Positions 30,830 through 42,800 of a stretch of 64,000 bases of DNA are shown here, in pieces (the stretch's first letter is position 1; every line of letters begins with the position of its first letter). This stretch comes from Lasiosphaeria ovina (Eukaryota > Ascomycota > Sordariomycetes > Sordariales > Lasiosphaeriaceae). The stretch covers positions 5,342,001-5,406,000 of the forward strand of contig JAULSN010000004.1 of the NCBI GenBank assembly GCA_033439765.1, written 5' to 3'. A program made the position numbers and the translations under genes. The notes under the pieces were generated by a model. The model had not been told where the DNA came from. It saw only the letters and a program-made list of their open reading frames with translations, and ran no database searches.

Positions 30830-32180
30830 TCACGCCCTCTTAATTAGTCTAGGTCCTAATAGGGTAAGTCTTGTGGAAACAAAACATACCGAAGTTCCAA
30901 CCACATAATCCGCCGAACTCTCAGTCGTCCCGGTCACGGTGAACGGGCGCGTGGGGTAGGCGGTATACGTAGTCAGGGGCGTCGGCGCAGGCGTAGCCAC
31001 CGGCAGCGGCCCGTCACAAGGTAGCTCTAAGTCGGTAGCAGCGCGCGAGACGACATACACATCAGTACCATCCTGACCGGGCTCCCAGAACAGCGTCCTG
31101 CGCTGGACGGCAATCTCGCAGAGCTGTGCCTTGGCCGGCAGGCCCGCGGGCTGCGTGACAGACCGCGGCCGATCAGCATCGACAGCAGGCTAGCCGTCAT
31201 AGCCGTGGCCTTGCTCGTGCCGCCGAGCTTAAGCTGCCAGGCGTTGAGGCCGGCGATGGACGGCTCGACCACGTTGTGGCCAAAGTTGTAGATGTCGATG
31301 AAGCGGCTCCGCGGCCTGGGATGGCGTGTCTGGAACTTGGAGAAGGACGACCGCGCGCCGCGCGCGTCGCAGGACCCCACGGCAATGACGTGGCCGCTGG
31401 TGCCGGCGTGGAGTGTCGGTGTGAAGTCGTCGATGTTGGGAGAAGATGAGGTCTGGGGCTATCCCGGCGGCGGTGGTGGCTTGATGTTTCCCACGGGCAC
31501 GACGAGGTCAACACCAACGCTGCGGAGCTGGTCGAGGAGATTGGCGAAGATGCCGCCTTGGGTTATCTTTGACAGTTTTATCGAGATCGACATGCTGAGA
31601 ACGGCTCGGTGGTCGTTGTTGCTGGGTCTCATCTGCTCCGTAATCACTGTTTCAAATGCCCGGATGTAACTGTCGGCGTTGCCCAGGTGGCTAAGGATTA
31701 TGGGCACGAGCCGAGCGTTGGGGTTGACACCGCTATACTTGCCGGCAATAAAGGCGCCGCACTGCGTGCCATGGTAATCGGGTCGCGGGGGGTGAGGGGG
31801 GTGGGTTAGATGGATCAGAAGGGTCCCTCAGGGTCCTTGAACTCAAGCAAGTAGTTGCCGCTTGACCGTTCACCTGTCCAATTTGGCAATTGAACCCCTG
31901 AAAGTTGGTTCTCTGCCGTAGATCTTGAAATTCCTAGCCGCATACATAAGTAACGTTAGCCGTCATGTCAACGAGTGGTAAATCGGAACCTGGAGCACCA
32001 ACGAACCTCGTGGTCGTAGTTGAATCCATAGTCTATCAAGTACACGGCCACCTCAGCTGTTGCGCCGTCTGTGAAGTAGTCTCTGGATGGTCGCTTGCTG
32101 GGCCATAGCCCGGAACCCCCACACCTTGAGATCGGGCAGATTGTACTCGGTGATTAGTAGACCGTCCTCCTGTGCTACGC
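30830..32180 (-). pseudogene. Subtilisin-like (S8) serine protease, degenerate
   Basis: All three triad boxes of subtilases are readable on the minus strand: Asp in VYLIDYGFNYDHE (codon 32033-32031), His in YHGTQCGAFIAG (31773-31771), and Ser in LGGTSKATAMTAS (31215-31213). His and Ser lie in one frame but are separated by an in-frame TAG just after a PPPPPG stretch near 31458. The Asp lies in another frame, and a frame change just upstream of it (near 32070) and another near 31160 disrupt the ends. Some changes could be introns (a GTTCGT donor follows the Asp box and a GCTAAC...GGCTAG acceptor lies at about 31937), but not all can be resolved that way. The N-terminal part stops at a junction with the next feature, so a signal peptide is missing. 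A decayed secreted endopeptidase is the likeliest reading. Confidence 0.7.
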
Positions 32181-33714
32181 CGCACACGACCCTGTCGGCA
32201 GTGGTGGTGGCTCCGGGGGCGGTGGCGCGTCTGAAGGATCATGCGCCAACTCGGTGTCACATCCAAGCAACAGCGGAACCAATACAGTGACGCTGGCCCT
32301 GTGCTCGGCCTCGTGCTGCAGCGGCGGCGCAGCCTTTGAAAGGGCCACAATCGGGTCCTTGGGTGTCTGCCACAAAGCCAACGCTGGGTTCAAGGGCTTC
32401 ATGCAGGCAGTCGGGTCCGGCCTGCTCGGCAACAACCTGCACATCTGGGCATTCACGGACTCGGCATGCGGCGGCAGCTCAAAGTTCGTGATGGACCTGT
32501 CCAACAACCCGACATACTACCCGGGCGGCACGGCCGACACCAACACCTTCTCTAGCTTCATGGTGGTGGCGGGCTTGCGCTCGTCGCCTGGCACTGGCTC
32601 GTCATGCGGCGGCAGCAACGGGCCGGACCAGCCTTCCAAGACGAACGACAACACCTTGTCTCTCGAGTTTTTTAGTGCCACAACGCCATTGATGGAAAGA
32701 CGATTACAAGTCTCGCCCAGGCGCCAGGAAGCGGCTTGTTCAGCCAGGGCATCCATCTCTGGCTATTTACGGGTGCCGACTGCACAGGAACGATGCGGGG
32801 CATATCGCTGACGAACAATGGCGGTTGCCAGCTTCAGGGGGGGCAGTTCAAGAGTTTCTTGATCGACACAGGCGCTCTCAGCTCCGGCCCTACCTCGATT
32901 CTGGGTAGTTCCGGCGGGAGTACCGGCGGCAGCAGCGGAGGGAGTAGCGGAGGAGGTTCTTCGTCGCCACCGGCACAGTCCTGGCCCCCCGTGGACCTGG
33001 ACAACCTGCCCAACGACAAGGTCCGGCTGGTCTTCTACGACTCGCAGGACTGCAGCGACAACTGCTGGATCAAGGGCGCCGTCGACTTCGACAGCGTGGC
33101 CGCGTCCTTCGACCGGACCAACACGCCCTCGCCGAGCCAGTGCTTTGAGTTCACGGCCGGCTTCGGCTCGCTCGAGGTGGCCGTGGCCCCGAACCTGGAG
33201 AACATCCCGTTCATCGTGCAGGGCTACTCGACGGCGGACTGCACGGGGACTTACACCTTTATCCAGTTCCCATCGCCGCAAGGATGCGTCCCCGGCAGCG
33301 GCGGCACCTTCTTGACCTATCGCATCGCCAAGCAGAGCTCGTCCATCGCGCTGGGCATGGGCTCCCAGGCGTCCATAATAAAGCCCCACTACGCCGCGTG
33401 GTTCGAGGGCACGGATGCCTGCGCCAGCGCCATCGTCGTGCCCAACCAGTTCACCGACGTTTGCAATGTCAACGGCGGCGGCAGCGGAAGCCAGCCGTTC
33501 GACCTCAACTTCTTCGGCGACGTGCTGTCGATCGATTCCGAGGCACAAGCATAGGATGGCAACCTGAGCGGTCTGCGGGTGACGGGCTGCGATGGCTCCG
33601 CGGCCGAGCCCAATCTTCACATTGTCAGCGATGTGGGCGGCTTGTGGACTTGTCAAAGAGCAACCGACACAAACACGGCCTGCTTCTCCGAGATTGGTCA
33701 GCATCAGAAACAGT
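32161..33714 (+). pseudogene. Modular Cys-rich secreted-type protein, truncated and broken
   Basis: One protein is spread over two frames. Frame one runs from about 32161 (two TAG codons lie immediately upstream, no ATG) to about 32678 and begins with a Gly/Ser linker. After a one-base shift near 32678 it continues in the frame ending at TAG 33552-33554; coding-like sequence continues in the same frame past that stop to TAG at about 33714. Repeating modules are visible: GSGLLGNNLHIWAFTDSAC and GSGLFSQGIHLWLFTGADC align, each about 130 residues apart, separated by Gly/Ser-rich linkers (GGSTGGSSGG). Many paired cysteines suggest an extracellular protein, but no signal peptide is present. Family not recognised. 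The missing 5' end, frameshift and early stop indicate a pseudogene. Confidence 0.65.
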
Positions 33715-35180
33715 AGGTTTGCTCGGGCAATTGCGTCAACTGTCCCATATAAAAAGGATCAGTCGGCGAAGAAGAATGAATGGGGTTACGGAATGATTAC
33801 AGGGGTTTGGATTCCTGAGAGGAGCGTATCCGTACTGAGGTGCTTAATGACGAAAATAAGGAACTTGAGCGACCAACGTCCAAACAGTGGAGACATCGTG
33901 ATTTTGGGTTGTGTGCCGCGTAATCAAAGTCCCGCCAAGCCACGATCCCTATGTGATTGTGGGAGATTCGATCCCTCAAGGCGCACTCGTGGTACGTACT
34001 TCTTGGCCCCCAAAGAAACACGAAGAGTTGCTTGGCTCTCCGTTCTAGTGAGGGGTATGGAAATGAAATGAATTTCGAAATTCAGCCCGGAGCCTGCAAA
34101 TCCTTTCATTCAGGGCCGCCCTTGAAATTCAGGTAAATAGTAGGGGTTATTTTCAGTGGATCCTACATATAGTACTTCGTTGAATTCGAGTAGTAAAAGA
34201 AGCCATTCCGGGCTGTTGGAACGAAGTTAACTTAAAATTGCTTGGAAAGTGGGTCTAAATGCAGGTGAAAAAGCGGGTACGAACTGGGTGATGGAAAATG
34301 GGGCGGTTGAAATGATGATTTTTGGCTGCATATAACCCTAACCCGAAGGTTCACCTCCTTCCCATTCGGGTATAGTTGAATAGCATGAAATTCTGAATTG
34401 TATTCACCCCAAACCCCGAGGGGGTGCATTAAAACTACCCATCACTACTCTGTTCACCATGCACAAATATTTTAAGGGTTAGGGTACTACCGGTGATGGT
34501 TCAGTTTCTTGAGAAACTGCTGGGAGCCTGCTTCTGAACATGCATGCATGGCCCCCAATTCAAATAGCCAACCGGAAATAAACTAAGAGTCCGCCTTGGG
34601 GAACTAGGGCATAATTATAAAGGGACACTTGTGAGTGGCCGCAGTGGACTTACCCTGCACATAGTGTTGTGCCGCAAACTCGGTCAAAGGCTCGAAACCA
34701 GCCTTTAGATGCACGAAGCTCAATACGTTATTGGTGTGGGGTGGGTCTGCCTGGCCTTTCCGCTTTGCAACCACATGAGGAGCTGACGACGCCCCGGCCA
34801 ACCGGGGCCAAGTGCTGCAGGTCGCAGCGCAAACGCCTCCAATCAACATGGTCGCTGAGTGTGTGATAGACACTAATACCACCACCCAACGCCCCTGAAT
34901 CCTCCCAACTTTGACTGTCACCCTTCCACAACGCCTGTCAACCCCGCTTAAAAATCAATCCAGTTCCCCCTCCCATCTATGGATTTGGCTGCCACCTATT
35001 TAATGCCGTTCGCGATAGGTGAACTTGCCGATTCATCATCATTCACTTCGAAAGCTATTGATCACTACACTGCATGATTGCACATCTTCCATCTCATTCT
35101 CTTTGGCCATTTTGGCTTTATGAATATTTAATCTTCAAATTGATTCCCTTCAGTCGCGACTTGCGATTGGCGACAGCGAC
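33715..35180. other. Gene-free 1.5-kb stretch
   Basis: No gene, tRNA or long repeat is seen. It includes the promoter of the gene starting at 35181. Confidence 0.5.
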
Positions 35181-37284
35181 ATGATGGCCCGCGCCTTGGA
35201 TATCTCCTCGTTTTCGCTCCCAAATACAGATATGTCTCTGCCAACCGACCAAGAACCGCCCCTGGTAATGCCAGACCCGGGCCACTGTGGCGGACATGAT
35301 TATTGCGGTGTTCCATGCACATTCGAGTGGCAGCATGTGCTTCCATTGTCATCTCAGGATACTGGCGGGCCGGGGGTAAGATGCAGCCCTCTCCTTCCGA
35401 TGCATCTATCCCATCATCTGTGTAATTGCTCTCCGTGGCTGCGCCAGACTAATTAAGACTTATTCCTTAAACGAACAGGTCATTGCCAGCTTCCTCGGAA
35501 CGGGCTGGCTAGCAGTCGCCTTGATCGTCATCTACTACCTGTTTGCCTTTGATCCCAAACAGCTCTCGAGAGCCAGCAAGTATGCAGTCGTGAATCCCGT
35601 CGACGTGGCCGTCACTGGCCTGGCCAGACGTGTCATTCCATCGTCGTGGTTCGGTTCGAGGTGGAATGCTTTCGTCAAGGCAAGTCTAGTCCCTAAGCCC
35701 GACAACTCTTTTGCTGTATCTGTCGTGCTGACCGTCTGCCGCAGGCGATTCTCACCATCTCCGATGTCCAAACCCTCATGGGTTTCGCTATCGCTTTCAC
35801 CGCTATTTTCAACCTCTGGAGTGGCATTTCGACCTATCACTTCATGCTCATAGTCCAATGTGTCTGGTTCTCCCACGTTGCCCAGCTCACCGGGCTCGCC
35901 ATCCAGCGATACCACCCGAGATCCGCCACCGCGGCATACACCAGGCTCTTGTTCACGCTCGTCCTCACAGGACTGCTTGTCACGGGCATAGTCGGCACCT
36001 TCTTCTACAACTGGGCCTACCAACGGCACACCGGCTTCACGTACCCCGACTACCGCGCTCTTGCCAACATTGCCGGTGGATCAGCCAGCCTCCCCGGCTC
36101 ATATGCCGTCTGCTTCTGGAACACGGCTCGCAACATTCAATGGCACCAGGCCTCTTCCGCCTTTGCCTACACGTTCAATGACACTGCTGCCTACGGATCG
36201 GGCATCACAGCCATCGTTCTCGTCGTGGTGAACCTAGCAGCTCGCATCATCAGAATTCCGATCCTCGAGGACGCCATCACGTCTGCCCGTCAAATGTTGA
36301 GCAAGTCGTGGAGGTCCCTGTTTGCCGGAGTCTCTGACAACAGTCGGCCGTCTGGCTTGATTCAGCGTCTTGTCCTCTCGGTCGGCTTGAGTACTCTCTT
36401 CACGGCCAGGCTACTCACCGACCTGCTCCTGTCCACTCTCACAGAGGTATATATTCTCTCATCGACCGTTCTGTTTTTCTTTACTTGGCTTGCTTGCTAA
36501 CCAACTCGGCTTTGCTAATTAGATCTACTGGGTCCTCATCCCCGCCATCTGGGGCACCATCACCCTTCTCCGCGCCCACGACATCATCTCACCCGGTGGC
36601 TCCGAGAAATGGGCCTACGCGCAGGTCCTGGCGTGGTTCGTCCTCGGCGCAGTCGTCCTCGTGACCGTCTCATATTTCTTCAAGCCCTCCGCCACCACCG
36701 CATCCGACCTACCCTCCCACAACAACCCCGCCGAACCTGCCAGCGACGAGGGCGACATCCTAGAACAAGGCAGCGCCGTCCCCGCCGCCGCCGCCGGCCC
36801 CAATAACTTCATCGACCAAGCCCTCACGTTCCTCGAGGACGACGACAAGAAATCGTCACCCCCGGCATGGATGCCCGCCGCTCTGTCCCTGGCTCTCTTC
36901 CAGGTCGCAGCCATCACCGCGCTCTTCTTCGACAAGTACTCGGACATCGTCCCCAACGCGGCGACGGGCTTGGCTCTCTTCGTGGCCGTCCCGCTCCTGG
37001 TGGGCGTGCCCGTGTCGAGCTATGTGTTCATTCTCTCCTGCGTGGCGTTTCAGAGGAATCAGTCGTCTGGTGGAGCGAAGGGGCCGTGGGTCGTGGCGAG
37101 CGGCGCGATCGTCGGCTCAGGGCTGCTGTATCTTTTGGTGCTGCAGGTGTCGTGGAATGGGCCTCAGATTGCTGGGTTGGTGTTTATTGGCGTGGGCGGT
37201 GCGATTGTGCTAGTGAATCTGGCGGCGCTGGTTGTTGTGCTGGCGGGCAGGCGCCGGTATGGGCCGATCAGCTTGGGGAACTGA
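35181..37284 (+). CDS. Fungal polytopic membrane protein (unknown function)
   Basis: Four exons: 35181-35375, 35479-35679, 35745-36446 and 36523-37284, all joined in phase 0, giving 619 residues. The second intron (35680-35744) starts GCAAGT and ends CCGCAG, a GC-AG intron. No GT donor nearby preserves the frame. The soluble N-terminus (about 65 residues) is followed by at least nine hydrophobic helices, for example VIASFLGTGWLAVALIVIYYLFAF, FAIAFTAIFNLWSG, LLFTLVLTGLLVTGIVG, VLAWFVLGAVVLVTVSYFF and GSGLLYLLVLQVSW. A motif WNTARNIQWHQ lies mid-protein. It resembles a fungus-specific family of uncharacterised plasma-membrane-type proteins. An alternative start at the ATG at 35232 would shorten it by 17 residues. 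No lesions. Confidence 0.78.
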
Positions 37285-38265
37285 GCGAGTGCGGTGCCAG
37301 CCAGCGAAGGAGCCGGTCGTCACTCCATAACCCTTTGAGGCTGCGGGCTGAGTTTGCAAATTGTTCCAGTATCTCCTGTGATGAACGAACAACCGTTTTC
37401 CTTTTTTCTTTTTTTTTAGTCTAGCATTCTGAGGTTTTCATAATCAGATAGGTATCATTCATCGTCTGCACTCGAGCGTCTAATAAACAGTTTAGCTTGC
37501 CTTACTCTTGGTAGTAGCAGATCTCAATACTACCCTCGATTTACCTGTCGATTCATTTCGAGCGATTCCTAGCAGTCACTCGCGGATTTTGTATCCGGCG
37601 TGCCTCCCGAGTGAAGAGAATTTGATGGTACCCTAATGTCCGCAGAGCTAGGTTCCGTTTTGTGGAAGTGTCCGAACGGACACGCCATGCAATCCCTAGC
37701 GTTGTAGGCTCGTCTAAGGTCCAGATTCGTTCTCGTCGGAGAGCAAGGCAGTGGCGTGGATAGATAAGACATCTCATGTTGATTTGCCTGCTGGCAGGAT
37801 ACGCGGTTGGCCCTTGAGGGATTGACCGAGGGGCATGCCTCTCCATGCTGATTTTCAGCCTCGCGAGTTGGGTCGCTCGGGGGGTCGGAACTCCCAGGCC
37901 GAGGGGTTGTATTAAATGCACGGCCCGGAAAGCCGTTGGAGGAAGGGCTGGCCCGAACCGAGAGAGATGCCCCTTTTCACTTCACATTCCCGCCCCAGAG
38001 GCATATCTCTTCTCTAAAATCACATATCTAGGTATCAAGTCATACTCGCGGAGTCTTTGCGGTGACAATGGTTTCGGCGGCGCTCTGGTTCGCGGCTTTT
38101 CTCTGAGCCTCGGGGGAGGGCGGGTGGTCCATAATAAATTTTCCCACAATGATGGCACTTTGCTGAAGGCGCTTTGTGGGTTATGGCGCCAGGATGCCGG
38201 AAAGAGGAATTGGTGTCCCAGTACACAAAAACGTGGGTCCGGAGAGCACATCTAGTCAATAGGTT
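37285..38265. other. Intergenic region left of the transposon
   Basis: No gene is seen. Open frames at 37553-37921 and 37845-38255 lack any recognisable domain. Confidence 0.45.
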
Positions 38266-38275
38266 TAAAATAATA

Positions 38276-38345
38276 GAGGCAGTCTATTCGGAACAGTAAC
38301 GACCGTCTTCCCGGACAGTAGTGTACAAAAAGTGACATGCGCGCT
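38276..38345 (+). repeat. Left terminal inverted repeat of the MITE
   Basis: About 70 bp matching the reverse complement of 39063-39140, with one substitution, one single-base indel near position 18 and small length differences in the A-rich part. Confidence 0.9.
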
Positions 38346-39062
38346 GGGACCCGCCCATGAAAAATCCACTTTTTGCACTAAGAAAAGCGCTAATTCCTGG
38401 GACGGAACCAGTGTAACCAACTTCAGATTAATTACCAATTAGCCACATGCGCAGTCGCACCACAGTTGCACCACAGCTACGTCGCCAACGTCGCCAACGT
38501 CAACATACTTCCAAATGCGGTAATTAACACTCAGGGCCGTAGAATTCGCTCAATCGTTCATTTCTGTAATAAATTCCGAAGCTTCCTTCGTTGTTGTTGC
38601 TTACATAACATGCCCAAACATGTAATAAAAACCTGCCCTGCCCAGGCACCCTCAAGATCGCTGCTTTGTTGCGCTTCAAGGGCTGCAGCCAAAGCCCTCG
38701 TAGTAGAGATGCTCGGGCGCGGGCTCTGGTGCGGGCACGAGCGCGGGCGCGGGGGGAGCTGTATCGTCATTCTCACCGGCCGAAGGCGTGCGCGCGGCCA
38801 TTTCTATCGCTAGTTAGTCTTGTCGATTGAAAATGAAGCGGCGCACCTACCTGCGCGACAATAAAATCGTGTTGTTGTTGTGTTGTGCGATTGACAGTAT
38901 TGTGGTGAGAAGGTTTTGGTAGATTTGGCGATGGCCTCAATTGCAGGTAAAAATTAGCCCGGGCGCAGGGCAGGGTGCCGGGCACGCCATCTGAAGAAGC
39001 GTTCAATCCGAACTAGGCTTTTTTACGTGTAAGATCCGATTTTGGCTGTGCTAGTGTTTTGG

Positions 39063-39140
39063 CGCCTTGGCGCGCATGTCACTTTTTTTTATATACTACT
39101 GTCCGGGAAGACGGTCGTTACTGTCCGAATGGACTGCCTC
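39063..39140 (-). repeat. Right terminal inverted repeat of the MITE
   Basis: Partner of 38276-38345. It abuts the right copy of the 10-bp target duplication at 39141. Confidence 0.9.
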
Positions 39141-39150
39141 TAAAATAATA

Positions 39151-39886
39151 TATATATAGGTATATTGAGACCGTCCTCCTGGCCCTCCTGGGAGGCTTCT
39201 TAGGAGGATTCCGAGCTCATGGTTAGGCCATTGGCCGTGTGATGAATAACAGAGCTATTAGACTTCTCGTCTCCGCTCTCTCCGTCTCCTTCCTCACTCG
39301 GGTCCACCTCTTCATTTGCCGTCTTCTCTACTGGACAGGGTCTGGTGGATGTCCGAATGGGTTTCCCATCTAGGTACCTCCGGAGCTACAGGGGAACTGC
39401 GGCCAATCAGAACATAAACGCTGTGCCCGGGCTTCCATCATCCACGGTACCCAAGGTACCTAAGTACCGAAATACTCGACACATCGACTGCAAAGACACC
39501 TCTACCTAAACATCACGTAGGTGAGTTGGGGAGCTCCTTCCGTTTTCGGATGATATTGGAAGTTCATCTTCCTCCTTCATCTGCCTTTTTACCTTATGGG
39601 TCCTCCTCCTGGGCTCCTAATCTTCTCACCTCAACCTTTCATTTCACACCTTCCTTCCTCACACATCTGCTTCGCCCTCAACACAACGCCTCACACTTAT
39701 ACATTATCTTCACCTACCTGAATTATTCCGCGAGCGTTCGATATCCTCATCATTTTGCAAGCTTTGAGAGCAATTTTCGCCTCAATAAGTAGGCACATTT
39801 CACGCGCGCACTCTGCACACCCGTCATCTCTAGCATCCCGTGCGTCACCTCTCGGCCAGACAACTGGACATGAACAATCCCACGAG
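39151..39886. other. Intergenic region and 5' leader of the SNF2 gene
   Basis: It holds GGTACC-rich words (about 39440-39470) and pyrimidine-rich sequence (39535-39720) typical of fungal promoters. The frame of the downstream gene is open back to 39755 but contains no ATG before 39887. Confidence 0.5.
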
Positions 39887-42800
39887 ATGAATGAATTCAT
39901 CAGCCGTGGCACCAGGATGGAACGCCCGGGTCACATTATCAATGGCGACGACGATCTGGATGGCAGCCTGTATGAAATCCAGGATGACAGCCAGGATGGC
40001 AGTCAGAGTGACAGCGATGATAGCCTCTTCGTACACCAATCGCGGGAGTCGGCAAATAAAAAAAGAAAGCGGACGACTCACCTCATCGATGAACCGCAGG
40101 TCAAATTCCGAATAGATTCCCGAAATAGTCAGGGCAATTTGGATAGGAAATACGAAGACGACAGTGAATATCAAGACGGCCCTGATAGTGTTGCATCCGA
40201 AAATCAAGAGTCGCAGCACCGGGGACTTCTTGAGAAACAAGTCAAACAAAAGCCAGTGTCAAGAGCTACAAAAGCAAATTCCGATACTAACGTCACCCGT
40301 TTCAACGAAGGCAATGTCGAAGACGCCCAAGACAGACTGGAACTTCTCTGTGTTCGGAAACGACAACTTGAAAAGCGAGAACAGAACAAAACCTTGACTT
40401 CTGCAGACGTGAGCCAGATGAAGTCTATTTTGCAAGAGATGGAAGAACTTGAGCAGAATTTGGAGCAACCAGCATCCCGTGAAGCAGCAGATGGTTATTC
40501 GACACCATGGCTATCAAGGCTCTTGTCCAAAAACATGAAGAGTCCGCGACGCAAGCCTTACATTAATAAAACAGGTCGGACAGAAAATCTAGCGCGAAAG
40601 CGAAAACACATATCACCAAAAAATACTTCAGCAGGTAATGCTCCCAAGAAGCTGAAGTTGGCCAAGCCACAGAGTGCGAAGGCCGCCACGCAAAAGTCCA
40701 GCAGAGATCTAGGGGACTTGCTCAGAAACGAAAATATCGTTGAAGCAGGGAAGGATATCGCCAATTTAGATGTCATCAACGGTCTTACAGCCGAGAATGT
40801 CAGGCAACAGGAAGCACAAATCAAGGCCCTCCAAGCTCAGAATCCGAACGCAGACCCGAAAAGGATCAGGGGCGACTTGAACATGATCAAAATGGCTAGG
40901 GTCGCGTTCGGCAGATCAAAGTACAAAATTCAAGGCGCCGAATACATTATCAATCCAATTGTGACCCCTCTCCACGCCTTTCAATTTGCAGGGGCGGGCT
41001 GGATGGTGGCAAGAGAGATGTCGGACAGCACCAAAGGGGGCATCCTAGCAGACGCAATGGGCATGGGCAAGACCATCGAAACGCTGGCTTGTATTGCGGG
41101 CAATCCTCCAACCAGTGAGGACAGAAAAAACGGGATAACCAACACCCTTGTCGTGGTGCCGGGCAACGCAGTCAGTCAATGGGTCAACGAGGTCCTCAAA
41201 CATTACAACAAGGCCATGGTAGTCACCCATTACAAGTCATCAAACAAACTGAACTTGGAAATGCTGAAGCAGTTTTCGATTTGGTAAGTGCGATTATATC
41301 CCTCGTTATATTGGTTTTCTAATAATTATTCCTTAGGATTGCGAGCTATGAAGAGATCAATGGGCAATATCCTTCAGAGAAGGCTATTAGAAAAGATGCA
41401 GGTGATGAAAATTTGACAAAGAACGAATGCGATAAGCTGAGACCTAAATATCTGGGGGAAATATTCACCATGAAGTTTTTTCGCGTCGTTCTTGACGAGG
41501 CCCATTCTATCAATAACTACGCCACGAAGAGTCCGTCATTATCATCCCTTCCCACCGTCCTTGTCTCTCAAGCTAACCGATTAATTATCACGATATAGAA
41601 AGCAAAGCCTGTCTGGCGCTGGATGCAAAGTATCGCTGGGCAGTGACAGGCACTCCGATTCAGAACAACATCATGGGTAACATCAAATAGGAGGCTAGAA
41701 TCTCTTGTTCATCAGCTAATGTTAACTATTAATAGAAGTCTATCCATATTTTCATTTCCTGAGAGTCAAGAGATCAGAGACGCCCAAAGCTTTCCACAAA
41801 GCGTACGGTCGCGACATCGATGAGGTAAAATCCTATAAAATACATCATTTATCCCCGTGCTATTAATATTTAATTAGACGTAAGCTAACTTCACAAAGGT
41901 TGTTGAACTTGGAGGGGTTGCCTTGATTCTGAATGAAATAATGCTCAGGAGGTATGTTTGAACCAAGGAACTTCTAAGTATTTGATTCGTACCTAACGTA
42001 TTTATTTGTATAGAAAGCCTACCGTCTTTTTGGGCCATGCTCCTTATGAACTCCCCAAGGGTCATATTCTTGAGCCCATCAGGGTTCAACTCTGCAGAGA
42101 AGAGACCATTATCTACAGGTTCGGGCATTCCCAGGCCAACGTCTTAGGCCTCGAGGGCTTGGAAGTTGTTGACAAAAACATAGGCTCATTGAAGACATGT
42201 TCCGAAACGTTATCATGAGGAACTATCAAACGGCCGAGGCAAAACCTCGACAAAGTTGGCTCAACTATGAGCTCCGGCTCCGACAGGCAGTGTCCCACCC
42301 ATTCCTTCTGGAGAACGTGCTCAAGGGTCTGGACATGGAAGATATCGAGTGGTTGATGAAGCGGCTGGCGACTGTCCGAAAACCAGGCTCTTTCATGAAA
42401 CAGGTCGGCCGGTGGTGCGAAGAACAATTCAAGATTATCAACCCCGAAGACCAAAACAGCGAGAACGGCATTGGCGAAGACAACGATCCATATGCAGAGT
42501 TCGACATGACGCCGCAGCTGGATTTGATAAAAAGAAATAGGACAGCGGCAGATGATGACCACTTCTGCTTCAGATGCGGCTGTCCTCCGGACGACCCCTA
42601 TATTCCTCCGGTATGTCTGAATAACCTCCCCAGTTACTGTTTGCATGGAACCTGAAGACTAATGATATATACAGTGCAATCATGCTTTCTGTCGCGAATG
42701 TATCCGAACCTACATTGTGTCGGAAACACGACTCGGGACTGAATATATCCGCTGCCCATTGACGCGCTGCCGTACGATTATCCTAGATATCGAACAATTC

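Larger units (their letters stand above)
38266..39150. mobile_element. Non-autonomous inverted-repeat transposon (MULE-like MITE), 865 bp plus 10-bp target duplication
   Basis: The element spans 38276-39140. Its left end begins GAGGCAGTCTATTCGG and its right end finishes CCGAATGGACTGCCTC. About 70 bp at each end are inverted repeats of each other with a few mismatches, including the shared core ACGACCGTCTTCCCGGACAG and GTGACATGCGCGC. It is flanked by a perfect 10-bp direct repeat, TAAAATAATA, at 38266-38275 and 39141-39150. There is no transposase frame inside; the longest open frames are about 115 codons with no domain. Long inverted repeats with a 9-11-bp target duplication are the pattern of Mutator-like elements, so mobilisation by a Mutator-type transposase encoded elsewhere is inferred. 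The well-kept ends suggest a fairly recent insertion. Confidence 0.9.

Noticed and set aside
34330..34345. Telomere-like AACCCTAACCC word
   Set aside because: It is a single short occurrence, not an array.
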